The notes: generated from the letters alone by a model not told the origin. Numbered from the stretch's first letter, positions 7,741 to 14,558 are shown. The stretch is DNA of 16,293 nucleotides from Neisseria shayeganii 871 (GCF_000226875.1 NZ_JH164926.1:473156-489448); one strand, 5' to 3'. Made by a program: numbers and translations.

Positions 7741-7769
7741 TTGCAGTAAGACGACTGGCGGCATAGAAT
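7741..7769 (+). promoter_or_regulatory. Probable sigma70 promoter of serC
   Basis: TTGCAG (7741-7746) and TAGAAT (7764-7769) are exactly 17 bases apart; the -10 box matches 5 of 6 consensus bases. It lies between the ltgA terminator and the serC ATG, giving a leader of about 50 nt. Confidence 0.55.
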
Positions 7770-7826
7770 CCCCTTATATTTTGCGCCGCAACATTCTAAT
7801 CCCCAGCTTCAGCCAGAAAGCCGCCC

Positions 7827-8927
7827 ATGAACACGCCCATCTACAACTTCTCCGCCGGCCCCGCCGTGCTGCCCGAATCCGTGCTGCGCACCGCGCAAAG
7901 CGAAATGTTCGACTACAACGGCACCGGTTTTTCCGTGATGACCATGAGCCACCGCTCCGACGTGTTCATGAGCATTCTCTATCACGCCGAACAAGACCTG
8001 CGCCAGCTGCTCGACATCCCCGACAACTACAAAGTGTTGTTTCTGCAAGGCGGCGCCAGCGCGCAATTCAATATGGTGGTGATGAACTTCGCCAACGGCT
8101 TCAAACGCGTGGATTCCGTGGTCACCGGCAACTGGTCGGCCATCGCCCACAAGCAAATGGGCAAACTGTCCGACGCCGCCATCCACTTGGCTGCCGACGG
8201 CAAAGCCAATGGTTACACCGACCTGCCGCCGGTGGCAAGCTGGGACATCAGCCCCGATTCGGCTTTCGTCCATTTCGTGATCAACGAAACCGTGCACGGC
8301 CTGCAATACCGCGAGGTGCCCAAATTGGCCGACGGCATGCCGCCCCTGGTGTGCGATATGTCGAGCGAAATCCTGTCGCGCCGCATCAATGTGCGCGATT
8401 TCGGCGTGATTTACGCCGGCGCGCAAAAAAACATCGGCCCGTCCGGCGCCACCATCGTCATTATCCGCGAAGACCTGCTGGACCGCTGTTCCGACCGCAT
8501 TCCCGACGTGTGGAATTACCGTTCGCACGTCAACAAACAGGGCATGTACAACACCCCGGCCACCTATCCGATTTACATCGCCGGCTTGGTGTTCCGCTGG
8601 CTGCAGTCGCAAGGCGGCGTGGCGCAGATGGAAACCATCAACACCTTAAAAGCCAAAACTCTTTATGATGCCATCGACGGCAGCGGCGGTTTCTACCGCA
8701 ACCCCGTCCAAGCCGACGCCCGCTCCAAAATGAATGTGATCTTCAGCACCGGCAATGCCGAGCTGGACGAACGGTTCGCCCAAGAATCCACTACCCGCGG
8801 CCTACAGCTCCTGCGCGGCTACAAAAGCATGGGCGGTATGCGTGCCAGCATCTACAATGCCATGCCGCTGCAAGGCGTGGAGGCGCTGACCGAATTCATG
8901 CGCGAATTCCAAAACCGCTACGGCTGA
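7827..8927 (+). CDS. serC: Phosphoserine aminotransferase
   Basis: This PLP-dependent transaminase converts 3-phosphohydroxypyruvate and glutamate to phosphoserine in serine synthesis; the same enzyme serves the pyridoxal-phosphate pathway. The 366-aa product starts with the typical YNFSAGPAVLP segment (residues 6-16). It has the QGGASAQF phosphate-binding region (74-81), the NETVHGLQ segment (153-160) and the PLP-binding Lys201 in AGAQKNIGPSG (197-207). The ATG at 7827 directly precedes the conserved N terminus. The gene has its own promoter-like element upstream and a terminator downstream, so it is probably monocistronic. Confidence 0.96.
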   Translation: MNTPIYNFSAGPAVLPESVLRTAQSEMFDYNGTGFSVMTMSHRSDVFMSILYHAEQDLRQLLDIPDNYKVLFLQGGASAQFNMVVMNFANGFKRVDSVVTGNWSAIAHKQMGKLSDAAIHLAADGKANGYTDLPPVASWDISPDSAFVHFVINETVHGLQYREVPKLADGMPPLVCDMSSEILSRRINVRDFGVIYAGAQKNIGPSGATIVIIREDLLDRCSDRIPDVWNYRSHVNKQGMYNTPATYPIYIAGLVFRWLQSQGGVAQMETINTLKAKTLYDAIDGSGGFYRNPVQADARSKMNVIFSTGNAELDERFAQESTTRGLQLLRGYKSMGGMRASIYNAMPLQGVEALTEFMREFQNRYG

Positions 8928-8944
8928 CAGCGGGCAAAACCATC

Positions 8945-8965
8945 AACCGCACTTTCCGTGCGGTT
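8945..8965 (+). terminator. Intrinsic terminator of serC
   Basis: AACCGCAC (8945-8952) pairs with GTGCGGTT (8958-8965) around the loop tttcc; the stem ends in AA/TT but has no long U run. It starts 17 bases after the serC stop. Confidence 0.65.
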
Positions 8966-8972
8966 TGCGCAT

Positions 8973-8984
8973 TTCAGGTAGCCC
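8973..8984 (-). repeat. Single near-DUS (11 of 12) between serC and pldA
   Basis: TTCAGGTAGCCC differs from the exact reverse-orientation DUS only in the last base. It has no inverted partner nearby. Confidence 0.7.
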
Positions 8985-9062
8985 AAGTGCCGCCCAACCA
9001 CTCCGTACAGGCCGATACTTTCTTTCTCCAACTTTATTCACCTTAACCTTTCCTTCATCGCC

Positions 9063-10154
9063 ATGCGCCCGACCGCCCTGTTTACCCTGCTTACTTTAGC
9101 CGGCTGGTGTGTTCCCGCCGCCGCCGACACCCAGCAAGCCGTCCTGGCCTGCACCCAAATCGGCGACCCTGCCGCCCGCCTGGCTTGTTACGACCGCGCC
9201 ACCGGCAGCGAAACCCCGCCAGCCGAAAAAGCCGCCATCGACTTGAGCGAAAGCGCCCGCGCCAGCTTCGAGCACGGCAAAGCCGAGCTGGTATTCACGT
9301 CCACCAGCCAAACTACTGCCGGCGACACCGCAACAGACGCCACCGCCTACACCCCGCTGAGCCTGGCCTTTGATCTAGACCGCAACCACGACTCCGGCAT
9401 CCTCAGCGCCCGGCCGCACCGCCCCATCTATCTGCTCCCCGGCTGGTTCAACAGCTCGCCCAACCGCTACCCTTCCTCGCCGGAACACCGGGCCGACCAA
9501 AGCGACCAAAACCACGCCGAAACCAAAATGCAGATTTCCTTCAAAACCAAACTGATGGAAGACGTATTCGGCACCCATGCCGATTTGTGGTTCGGCTACA
9601 CCCAAATTTCGCATTGGCAGGTGTACAACGGCTCCATGTCCTCCCCCTTCCGCAACACCGATTACGAGCCCGAATTCATCCTCACCCAACCGGTGAAAGC
9701 CGACCTGCCCTTCGGCGGCCGCCTGCGCATGCTCGGCGTGGGCGCGGTGCATCAATCCAACGGCCAAAGCGACCCCCTCTCCCGTTCGTGGAACCGCCTC
9801 TACCTGATGGGGGGTATGGAATGGGGCAAACTCACCGTATTGCCCCGCTTGTGGTGGCGCATTCCCGAAAGCCGCCGCGAAGACGACAACAGTAACATCA
9901 ACCGCTATATGGGCTACGGCGATTTGCGCCTGCACTACCGCTTCGACGACCGCCAAACCCTCGGCGCCCTGATGCGCTACAACCCCGCCAGCGGCAAAGG
10001 CGGCGTTCAGCTCGACTACACCTTCCCATTAGCCGGCCGCCTCAAAGGCTACCTGCAAGGCTTCCACGGCTACGGCGAAAGCCTGCTCGACTACAACCAC
10101 AAACACAACAGCATCGGCATCGGCGTGATGTTGAACGACTGGGACGGCTTATAA
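9063..10154 (+). CDS. pldA: Outer membrane phospholipase A (OMPLA)
   Basis: This outer-membrane beta-barrel phospholipase A1/A2 hydrolyses phospholipids that reach the outer leaflet and keeps lipid asymmetry; it is calcium-dependent and active as a dimer in the studied family members. The 363-aa product has an N-terminal signal peptide ending near residues 19-21 (VPAAA). A soluble N-terminal stretch of about 85 residues includes CTQIGDPAARLACYDR (30-45), common in neisserial and related homologues. The barrel follows. The catalytic triad is visible as His230, Ser232 (HQSNGQSDP) and Asn244, with the same spacing as E. coli His142, Ser144 and Asn156. Alternating amphipathic strands continue to the C terminus. 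No clear Shine-Dalgarno or promoter is seen. A near-DUS (10046-10057) lies within the gene. Confidence 0.93.
   Translation: MRPTALFTLLTLAGWCVPAAADTQQAVLACTQIGDPAARLACYDRATGSETPPAEKAAIDLSESARASFEHGKAELVFTSTSQTTAGDTATDATAYTPLSLAFDLDRNHDSGILSARPHRPIYLLPGWFNSSPNRYPSSPEHRADQSDQNHAETKMQISFKTKLMEDVFGTHADLWFGYTQISHWQVYNGSMSSPFRNTDYEPEFILTQPVKADLPFGGRLRMLGVGAVHQSNGQSDPLSRSWNRLYLMGGMEWGKLTVLPRLWWRIPESRREDDNSNINRYMGYGDLRLHYRFDDRQTLGALMRYNPASGKGGVQLDYTFPLAGRLKGYLQGFHGYGESLLDYNHKHNSIGIGVMLNDWDGL
10046..10057 (+). repeat. Near-DUS inside pldA
   Basis: AGGCTACCTGCA matches 11 of 12 DUS bases and encodes part of a Gly-Tyr-Leu-Gln segment. It may be chance or a coding-constrained uptake sequence. Confidence 0.5.
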
Positions 10155-10172
10155 ACCCCCGCCGCCTGCTGT

Positions 10173-10393
10173 TTCAGGTAGCCTGAGACCTTTGCAAAAC
10201 CCCCATCTGCGGCGCATTTCTGCATTGTGCGTTTATGCCCTATGGGTACTGCTCGCTCGCTTGCCTATCGTGTGATATGTCTGTCCCACGGGGATTCCTA
10301 GCGTTCACGTTCGCTGCGCTGTTACACCTTGAACCGCATTCACATCTGGAGGTTTTGCAAAGGTCTCAGCCGGCAAACAACAGGCTACCTGAA
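10173..10393. repeat. Inverted DUS pair split by a MITE
   Basis: An exact DUS in minus orientation (10173-10184) and one in plus orientation (10382-10393) face each other. The arms TTTCAGGTAGCCTG (10172-10185) and CAGGCTACCTGAAA (10381-10394) are perfectly complementary, 14 bp. Between them lies the inserted element at 10184-10368. Without the insert and its 3-base duplication, the arms would be about 11 bases apart and resemble the hairpin terminators elsewhere in the window. The pair lies just after pldA. Confidence 0.8.
10184..10368. mobile_element. MITE-like element with IS5/IS1106-type ends
   Basis: This 185-bp non-coding element is bounded by perfect inverted ends: CTGAGACCTTTGCAAAACC (10183-10201) is the exact reverse complement of 10351-10369. 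The core GAGACCTTTGCAAAA resembles ends I recall from IS5-family elements (IS1106-like) of Neisseriaceae; this was not checked in a database. The trinucleotide gcc flanks it on both sides (10181-10183 and 10369-10371), as expected for a 3-bp target duplication. The inside encodes no transposase, so it would depend on an autonomous relative for movement. A 63-codon open frame starting inside it (10235-10426) is considered spurious. Confidence 0.75.
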
Positions 10394-10433
10394 AATCCCA
10401 GCCGCCCTTCCGCCGCCAAAGGGTAAAAAACGC

Positions 10434-10462
10434 TCGTTTCCTCCCCTTCAAGCGCGTATAAT
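10434..10462 (+). promoter_or_regulatory. Promoter of the DUF502 gene (perfect -10)
   Basis: A perfect TATAAT (10457-10462) has a poor -35 hexamer, TCGTTT (10434-10439), 17 bases upstream. Transcription would start near 10469, which excludes the in-frame ATG at 10461 and supports the ATG at 10497. It probably drives the DUF502-vanW run and perhaps aspS. Confidence 0.6.
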
Positions 10463-10496
10463 GCGCGCCTTTATTTCCGTCTTTTTCGCGCACCCC

Positions 10497-11192
10497 ATGG
10501 ACCACAAACCGTCAGAAAGCGGCGGCATCGGCAAAGCCATCAAAAAATACCTGATCACCGGCATTCTGGTCTGGCTGCCCGTGGCCGTGACCATCTGGGT
10601 GGTCACCTACATCATTTCCGCCACCGACCAACTGGTCAACCTGCTGCCCGCGCGCTGGCAACCCGAACAATACATCGGTTTCAAGCTGCCCGGCCTCGGC
10701 TTTGTCGTGGCCGTATTGGTGCTGTTTTTCACCGGCATTTTCGCCGCCAACGTACTCGGCCGCAAAATCATCCAAGCCTGGGACAATCTGCTCGGCCGCA
10801 TTCCGGTGGTGAAATCCATTTACTCCAGCGTGAAAAAAGTGTCCGAGTCGCTGTTGTCCGACAACAGCCGCTCCTTCAAAACCCCCGTGCTGGTGCCCTT
10901 CCCCCAAGCCGACATCTGGACCATCGCCTTCGTGTCCGGCTCCGTCGCCCCCGCCCTGCAAACCGCCTTAGGCCGGGAAGAATACGTCTCTGTGTACGTG
11001 CCCACCACGCCCAACCCCACCGGCGGCTACTACATCATGGTCAAACAAAGCGACATCCGCCCGCTCGACATGAGCGTGGACGAAGCCCTGAAATACGTGA
11101 TTTCGCTGGGCATGGTCTTGCCCGACGACAACCCGCCCAAACCCGCACCGCCGGCAGAAGGGCTGCCGCCGGAACCCCCTCAGGCTACCTGA
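10497..11192 (+). CDS. DUF502 family membrane protein
   Basis: This is a 231-aa member of the DUF502 family, whose function is not established. It has two predicted membrane helices (about residues 18-40 and 66-88). A conserved segment with NLLGRIPVVKSIYSSVKKV (97-115) follows, and then a soluble domain with YVPTTPNPTGGYY (167-179), which is the family signature as I know it. The C terminus is proline-rich. The ATG at 10497 is chosen because the TATAAT promoter at 10457-10462 would place the transcript start downstream of earlier in-frame starts, and the N-terminal extension from 10329 runs out of the MITE. The stop codon lies within an exact DUS. The vanW-like gene follows after 25 bases, probably in the same transcript. 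Confidence 0.85.
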   Translation: MDHKPSESGGIGKAIKKYLITGILVWLPVAVTIWVVTYIISATDQLVNLLPARWQPEQYIGFKLPGLGFVVAVLVLFFTGIFAANVLGRKIIQAWDNLLGRIPVVKSIYSSVKKVSESLLSDNSRSFKTPVLVPFPQADIWTIAFVSGSVAPALQTALGREEYVSVYVPTTPNPTGGYYIMVKQSDIRPLDMSVDEALKYVISLGMVLPDDNPPKPAPPAEGLPPEPPQAT

Positions 11193-11193
11193 A
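11182..11193 (+). repeat. DUS overlapping the DUF502 stop codon
   Basis: Exact AGGCTACCTGAA: the last codons (Gln-Ala-Thr) and the TGA stop of the upstream gene are read from it. Confidence 0.9.
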
Positions 11194-11217
11194 ACGCCGC
11201 ATCGTGGAAAAACCGCC

Positions 11218-12060
11218 ATGAATCCGCCGCCCAAAGTTGCCCGCCCCATCTACCGCAGCCCGCTGAGGCAATGGCTGGGCCGTGAATACTTCATCTTCAA
11301 GCGGCGTTGCCAATGGTGGTTCGGCGGCCGACACTGGGCCAAACCGCGCAGCACGCCGGAAACCCCTGTTGCGGTATTCCGCCACCATTCGCCCATTCTG
11401 CGGCCGCTGCAGGGCGTAGATATGCAGCTGCAGGAAAACAAACGCACCAATCTGGCGCTGGCGGTGGCCCGCCTCAACAACACGGTCATCGCCCCGCAAG
11501 AAACCTTTTCCGTGTGGAAACTGGTCGGCCGCCCCACCCGCCGCAAAGGCTACCTGAACGGCCTGGTGCTGGTAAACGGACAAATCGGCAGCGGCACCGG
11601 CGGCGGCCTCTGCCAATTGGGCAACCTGCTGTTTTGGCTGTTCGCCCACAGCCCGCTGGAGATTACCGAACGCTACCGCCACAGCTTCGACGTTTTCCCC
11701 GGCGTCGCCCGCACCGTGCCTTTCGGCGCCGGCGCCACCCTGGCCTACAACTACATCGACCTGCAGGTTGGCAACCCCACGCCGCACCACTTCCGCATCC
11801 GCCTGTGGCTGGACGACACCGATTTGCACGGCGAGTTGTGCTGCAGCAGCGAATTGGCGGAAAGCTACCGCGTTGAAGAACGCGACCACCGCATCGTGCA
11901 GCAAAGCTGGGGCGGCTACACCCGCCACAACCGCATCATCCGCGTAACCGCCCGCGCCAACGGCAGCGAAGAGGAAACCATTCTTGCCGTCAACCACGCG
12001 GTCATGATGTACGCCCCTTTACTGCCGCAAGACGGCAGCAACGATACCTCGGCGGTCTGA
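11218..12060 (+). CDS. VanW family protein
   Basis: This 280-aa protein belongs to the VanW family, named for an accessory gene of VanB-type glycopeptide resistance clusters in enterococci; the molecular function of VanW is unknown. Similarity to enterococcal VanW as I recall it spans the core: QENK (72-75), NNTVIAPQETFSVWKLV (87-103), KGYLNGL (110-116) and GGGLCQLGNLLFW (128-140), whose GGG-x-CQ-x-x-NLLFW pattern is the family hallmark. No signal peptide or clear membrane helix is seen. There is no VanH/A/X-like ligase or dipeptidase nearby, so resistance is not implied. The start has no clear Shine-Dalgarno. An exact DUS lies inside (11547-11558). It sits 25 bases after the DUF502 gene and 63 bases before aspS. 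Confidence 0.85.
   Translation: MNPPPKVARPIYRSPLRQWLGREYFIFKRRCQWWFGGRHWAKPRSTPETPVAVFRHHSPILRPLQGVDMQLQENKRTNLALAVARLNNTVIAPQETFSVWKLVGRPTRRKGYLNGLVLVNGQIGSGTGGGLCQLGNLLFWLFAHSPLEITERYRHSFDVFPGVARTVPFGAGATLAYNYIDLQVGNPTPHHFRIRLWLDDTDLHGELCCSSELAESYRVEERDHRIVQQSWGGYTRHNRIIRVTARANGSEEETILAVNHAVMMYAPLLPQDGSNDTSAV
11547..11558 (+). repeat. DUS inside the vanW-like gene
   Basis: Exact AGGCTACCTGAA, read as part of Lys-Gly-Tyr-Leu-Asn. This residue pattern is part of the VanW family core, so here the uptake sequence coincides with conserved protein sequence. Confidence 0.9.
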
Positions 12061-12109
12061 AACGGCCGTCTTATTTGATTGATTTTGCTTTATCCATACC
12101 CTTATTATC

Positions 12110-12115
12110 AGGAAA
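12110..12115 (+). promoter_or_regulatory. Shine-Dalgarno of aspS
   Basis: AGGAAA lies 8 bases before the ATG at 12124 and decides that start over the longer open frame from 12079. Confidence 0.75.
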
Positions 12116-12123
12116 CACCGATT

Positions 12124-13932
12124 ATGCGCACCAACTACTGCGGCTTGATTAACGAACAGTATTTAGACCAAACCGTCACCGTCAAAGGCTGGGTTCACCG
12201 CCGCCGCGACCACGGCGGGGTCATTTTCATCGACCTGCGCGACCGCGAAGGCATCGTACAGGTAGTAATCGATCCCGATACCCCCGAAGCCTTTGCCAAA
12301 GCCGATGCTTCCCGCAACGAATACGTGCTCAGCATCACCGGCCGCGTGCGCAACCGCCCTGAAGGCACCACCAACGACAAAATGGTGTCGGGCAAAATCG
12401 AAATCCTGGCCAAGGAAATTGAGGTGCTCAATGCCGCCGCCACGCCGCCGTTTATGATTGACGAGGACAACCTCAGCGAAAACGTGCGCCTCACCCACCG
12501 CGTGATCGACCTGCGCCGCCCGCAAATGCAGCGCAACCTGCGCCTGCGTTATCAGGTCGCCATGGGCGTGCGCCGTTATCTCGACGCCCAAGGCTTTATC
12601 GACATCGAAACGCCGATGCTCACCCGCTCCACTCCCGAAGGCGCACGCGATTATCTGGTGCCCAGCCGCGTGCATCCGGGCGAATTTTTCGCCCTGCCGC
12701 AATCGCCGCAGCTGTTCAAACAGCTGCTGATGGTGGCCGGCTTCGACCGCTATTACCAAATCACCAAATGCTTCCGCGATGAAGATTTGCGCGCCGACCG
12801 CCAGCCCGAATTCACCCAGATCGACTTGGAAACCTCGTTCCTAAGCGAGAATGAAATCATGGACATCACCGAAGGCATGGCCAAACAGGTGTTCAAAGAC
12901 GCGCTGGGCGTGGACTTGGGCGATTTCCCACGCATGCCCTATTCCGAAGCCATGTTCTACTACGGCTCCGACAAGCCCGATATGCGCGTGGCGCTCAAAT
13001 TCACCGAGCTGACCGACTTAATGAAAAACGAAGAATTCAAAGTCTTCCGCGCCGCTGCCGACATGAAAGGCGGCCGCGTGGTGGCCTTGCGCGTGCCGAA
13101 CGGTGCGAAACTGAGCCGCAAAGATATTGATGAATACACCAAATTTGTCGGCATCTACGGCGCCAAAGGCTTGGCTTACATTAAAGTCAACGACGTCAGC
13201 AACATCAGCAACGGCGAAGACAGCGGCCTGCAATCGCCCATCGTCAAATTCCTGTCTGAAAACTGCTTGAAAGAAATCATTGCCCAAACCGAAGCGCAAA
13301 ATGGCGACATCATTTTCTTTGGCGCCGACAAAGCCAAGATTGTGAATGAAGCCATCGGCGCCCTGCGCATCAAAATCGGCCACGAACACGGCGCGGAAAA
13401 CGGCTATTTTGTTGATGAATGGCGACCCTTATGGGTGGTGGATTTCCCCATGTTTGAATACGATGAGGAAAACGACCGCTACGCTGCCATGCACCATCCG
13501 TTTACCTCGCCCAAACCCGGCCATGAAGACCTGATGACCAGCGACCCGGAAAACTGCCTCGCCCGCGCCTACGACATGGTGCTCAACGGCTGGGAAATCG
13601 GCGGCGGCTCCATCCGTATCCACCGCGCCGACATTCAGGAAAAAGTGTTTGCCGCCCTGAAAATCAGCCCCGAAGAGCAACAGGAAAAATTCGGCTTCCT
13701 GCTCGACAACCTCAAATTCGGCGCCCCCCCGCACGGCGGCTTGGCATTCGGCCTCGACCGCTTGGTCACGCTGATGGCCGGCGCCGAATCCATCCGCGAC
13801 GTGATCGCCTTCCCCAAAACCCAGCGCGCCCAATGTTTGCTCACCAACGCCCCCAACGCGGTGGACGACAAACAATTGCGCGAACTCAACCTGCGCCTGC
13901 GCGCCAAAGCTGCGGAAAACAAAGAGGCTTAA
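12124..13932 (+). CDS. aspS: Aspartyl-tRNA synthetase, bacterial type
   Basis: It charges tRNA-Asp with aspartate in the cytoplasm. The 602-aa class II enzyme shows an N-terminal OB-fold anticodon-binding domain (1-105), class II motif 1 and 2 regions including GARDYLVPSRVH and CFRDEDLRADRQPEFTQID, the bacterial GAD insertion (about 290-420) and motif 3 near GGLAFGLDRL. The ATG at 12124 is selected by its Shine-Dalgarno and the conserved N terminus. In the anticodon domain it has His30 (RRRDHGG) and Gly81 (RPEGTTN), where E. coli, a tRNA-Asp-specific enzyme, has Leu30 and a Lys-containing segment. These residues resemble those reported for non-discriminating AspRS of Pseudomonas aeruginosa, which also makes Asp-tRNA-Asn for GatCAB. 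A 27-bp hairpin follows the stop by 18 bases. Confidence 0.97.
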   Translation: MRTNYCGLINEQYLDQTVTVKGWVHRRRDHGGVIFIDLRDREGIVQVVIDPDTPEAFAKADASRNEYVLSITGRVRNRPEGTTNDKMVSGKIEILAKEIEVLNAAATPPFMIDEDNLSENVRLTHRVIDLRRPQMQRNLRLRYQVAMGVRRYLDAQGFIDIETPMLTRSTPEGARDYLVPSRVHPGEFFALPQSPQLFKQLLMVAGFDRYYQITKCFRDEDLRADRQPEFTQIDLETSFLSENEIMDITEGMAKQVFKDALGVDLGDFPRMPYSEAMFYYGSDKPDMRVALKFTELTDLMKNEEFKVFRAAADMKGGRVVALRVPNGAKLSRKDIDEYTKFVGIYGAKGLAYIKVNDVSNISNGEDSGLQSPIVKFLSENCLKEIIAQTEAQNGDIIFFGADKAKIVNEAIGALRIKIGHEHGAENGYFVDEWRPLWVVDFPMFEYDEENDRYAAMHHPFTSPKPGHEDLMTSDPENCLARAYDMVLNGWEIGGGSIRIHRADIQEKVFAALKISPEEQQEKFGFLLDNLKFGAPPHGGLAFGLDRLVTLMAGAESIRDVIAFPKTQRAQCLLTNAPNAVDDKQLRELNLRLRAKAAENKEA

Positions 13933-13950
13933 TTATCTGCCCAACATGAT

Positions 13951-14009
13951 GTGTGCAAGAATCCAGGCTACCTGAAATCGGTTTTCAGGTAGCCTGGATT
14001 CTTGCACAC
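13951..14009. terminator. 27-bp perfect hairpin with two nested DUS copies, after aspS
   Basis: The arm 13951-13977 (starting GTGTGCAAGAATCC and ending in CAGGCTACCTGAAA) is the exact reverse complement of 13983-14009, with a 5-nt loop (tcggt). The inner part is an inverted pair of exact DUS copies (13965-13976, 13984-13995). The outer 14 bp are not DUS. It lies 18 bases beyond the aspS stop and probably acts as a terminator, although no U run follows. It is about twice as long as the other DUS stems in the window. Confidence 0.8.
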
Positions 14010-14026
14010 GCGTCCAGAACACATTT

Positions 14027-14183
14027 AGATGCAGTTCAAGACGTAGGACTCAGCGAGCAAGGACACTACAACACAGCAGTGAAGCAGTCATATCAAAACC
14101 TTTGCAACATTCTCGATCATCTCTGAAAACTCGATTGAGAGAGCAATTTAGACTATCGTGGGGAAATTTTGCCAAGGTCTCAG
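14027..14183. mobile_element. Degenerate IS/MITE remnant related to the element at 10184
   Basis: The right end TTTTGCCAAGGTCTCAG (14167-14183) matches the MITE end with one mismatch. An internal ACCTTTGCAA (14098-14107) resembles the opposite end. The stretch 14027-14056 contains AGATG, CAGTTCAAG and CAGCGA in the same order as the reverse complement of the MITE interior near 10313-10347. No coding sequence is seen. Boundaries are uncertain and the left end is not recognisable. Confidence 0.45.
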
Positions 14184-14214
14184 CCTATTCGTTATGCTGT
14201 TCTGGCCGGCCGTT

Positions 14215-14493
14215 TTATTCGGCGGCGGTTTCTTCTGCTGCCGGTGTCGGCTGATCGGCTTGGGCGGCGGCTTCCAGTTGGGCGATGCGTGCTTCCAAGG
14301 CCATCAGTTTTTCACGGGTTTTGATCAGAATCTGCTGTTGGATGTCGAATTCTTCGCGGGTTACCAAATCCATTTTGTTGAACGCGCTGCCGAGCATGGC
14401 CTTCACGTTTTTCTCCACGTCTTTTACCGGGCTGGATTCGATGGTGTCGCCTAATTTGGCGGAGATCTCTTCAAAAATTCTTTTGGCAATCAC
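14215..14493 (-). CDS. ubiK: Ubiquinone biosynthesis accessory factor UbiK (BMFP family)
   Basis: This small coiled-coil protein of the UbiK (YqiC) family in Enterobacteria binds UbiJ and aids aerobic ubiquinone synthesis. The 92-aa product begins IAKRIFEEI after the initiator Met and contains SPVKDVEKNVKAML (21-34) and MDLVTREEFDIQ (41-52). A predicted coiled coil runs from about 53 to 78 (LIKTREKLMALEARIAQLE), and an Ala/Glu/Pro-rich tail follows. The start is GTG at 14493, chosen because AAGGA (14500-14504) lies 6 bases upstream and the conserved N terminus begins there. The open frame continues upstream to 14685, but that extension shows no family similarity and would run through the promoter. 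The gene is divergent from glnA. Confidence 0.88.
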   Translation of the reverse strand: MIAKRIFEEISAKLGDTIESSPVKDVEKNVKAMLGSAFNKMDLVTREEFDIQQQILIKTREKLMALEARIAQLEAAAQADQPTPAAEETAAE

Positions 14494-14498
14494 GATTA

Positions 14499-14504
14499 TT
14501 CCTT
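14499..14504 (-). promoter_or_regulatory. Shine-Dalgarno that selects the ubiK GTG start
   Basis: Minus-strand AAGGAA, with the AAGGA core 6 bases before GTG (14491-14493). No ATG in a suitable frame lies nearby. Confidence 0.75.
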
Positions 14505-14529
14505 TTTGAGGTTGCGGGGCAATGACGGC

Positions 14530-14558
14530 ATTGTAGCGGTGGCGGCGGAGGCGGGCAA
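14530..14558 (-). promoter_or_regulatory. Probable sigma70 promoter of ubiK
   Basis: On the minus strand TTGCCC (14553-14558) and TACAAT (14530-14535) are 17 bases apart, matching 4 of 6 and 5 of 6 consensus bases. Transcription would begin near 14523, about 30 nt before the GTG start. This supports the short ubiK rather than a longer frame. Confidence 0.6.

Noticed and set aside
10235..10426. 63-codon open frame starting inside the MITE
   Set aside because: It begins in the element, crosses its inverted end and a DUS, and has no ribosome-binding site or recognisable protein features.
10329..10496. N-terminal extension of the DUF502 gene by 56 codons
   Set aside because: It would be read out of the MITE end, and the perfect TATAAT at 10457-10462 puts the transcript start after it.
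11218..12060. Vancomycin resistance cluster
   Set aside because: Only a VanW relative is present; no VanH, ligase, VanX/Y or VanRS-type genes are nearby, and the neighbours are housekeeping genes.
12075..12108. TTGATT / TATTAT as an aspS promoter
   Set aside because: The implied transcription start would fall at or after the Shine-Dalgarno (12110-12115), so the site would not give a translatable leader of normal form.
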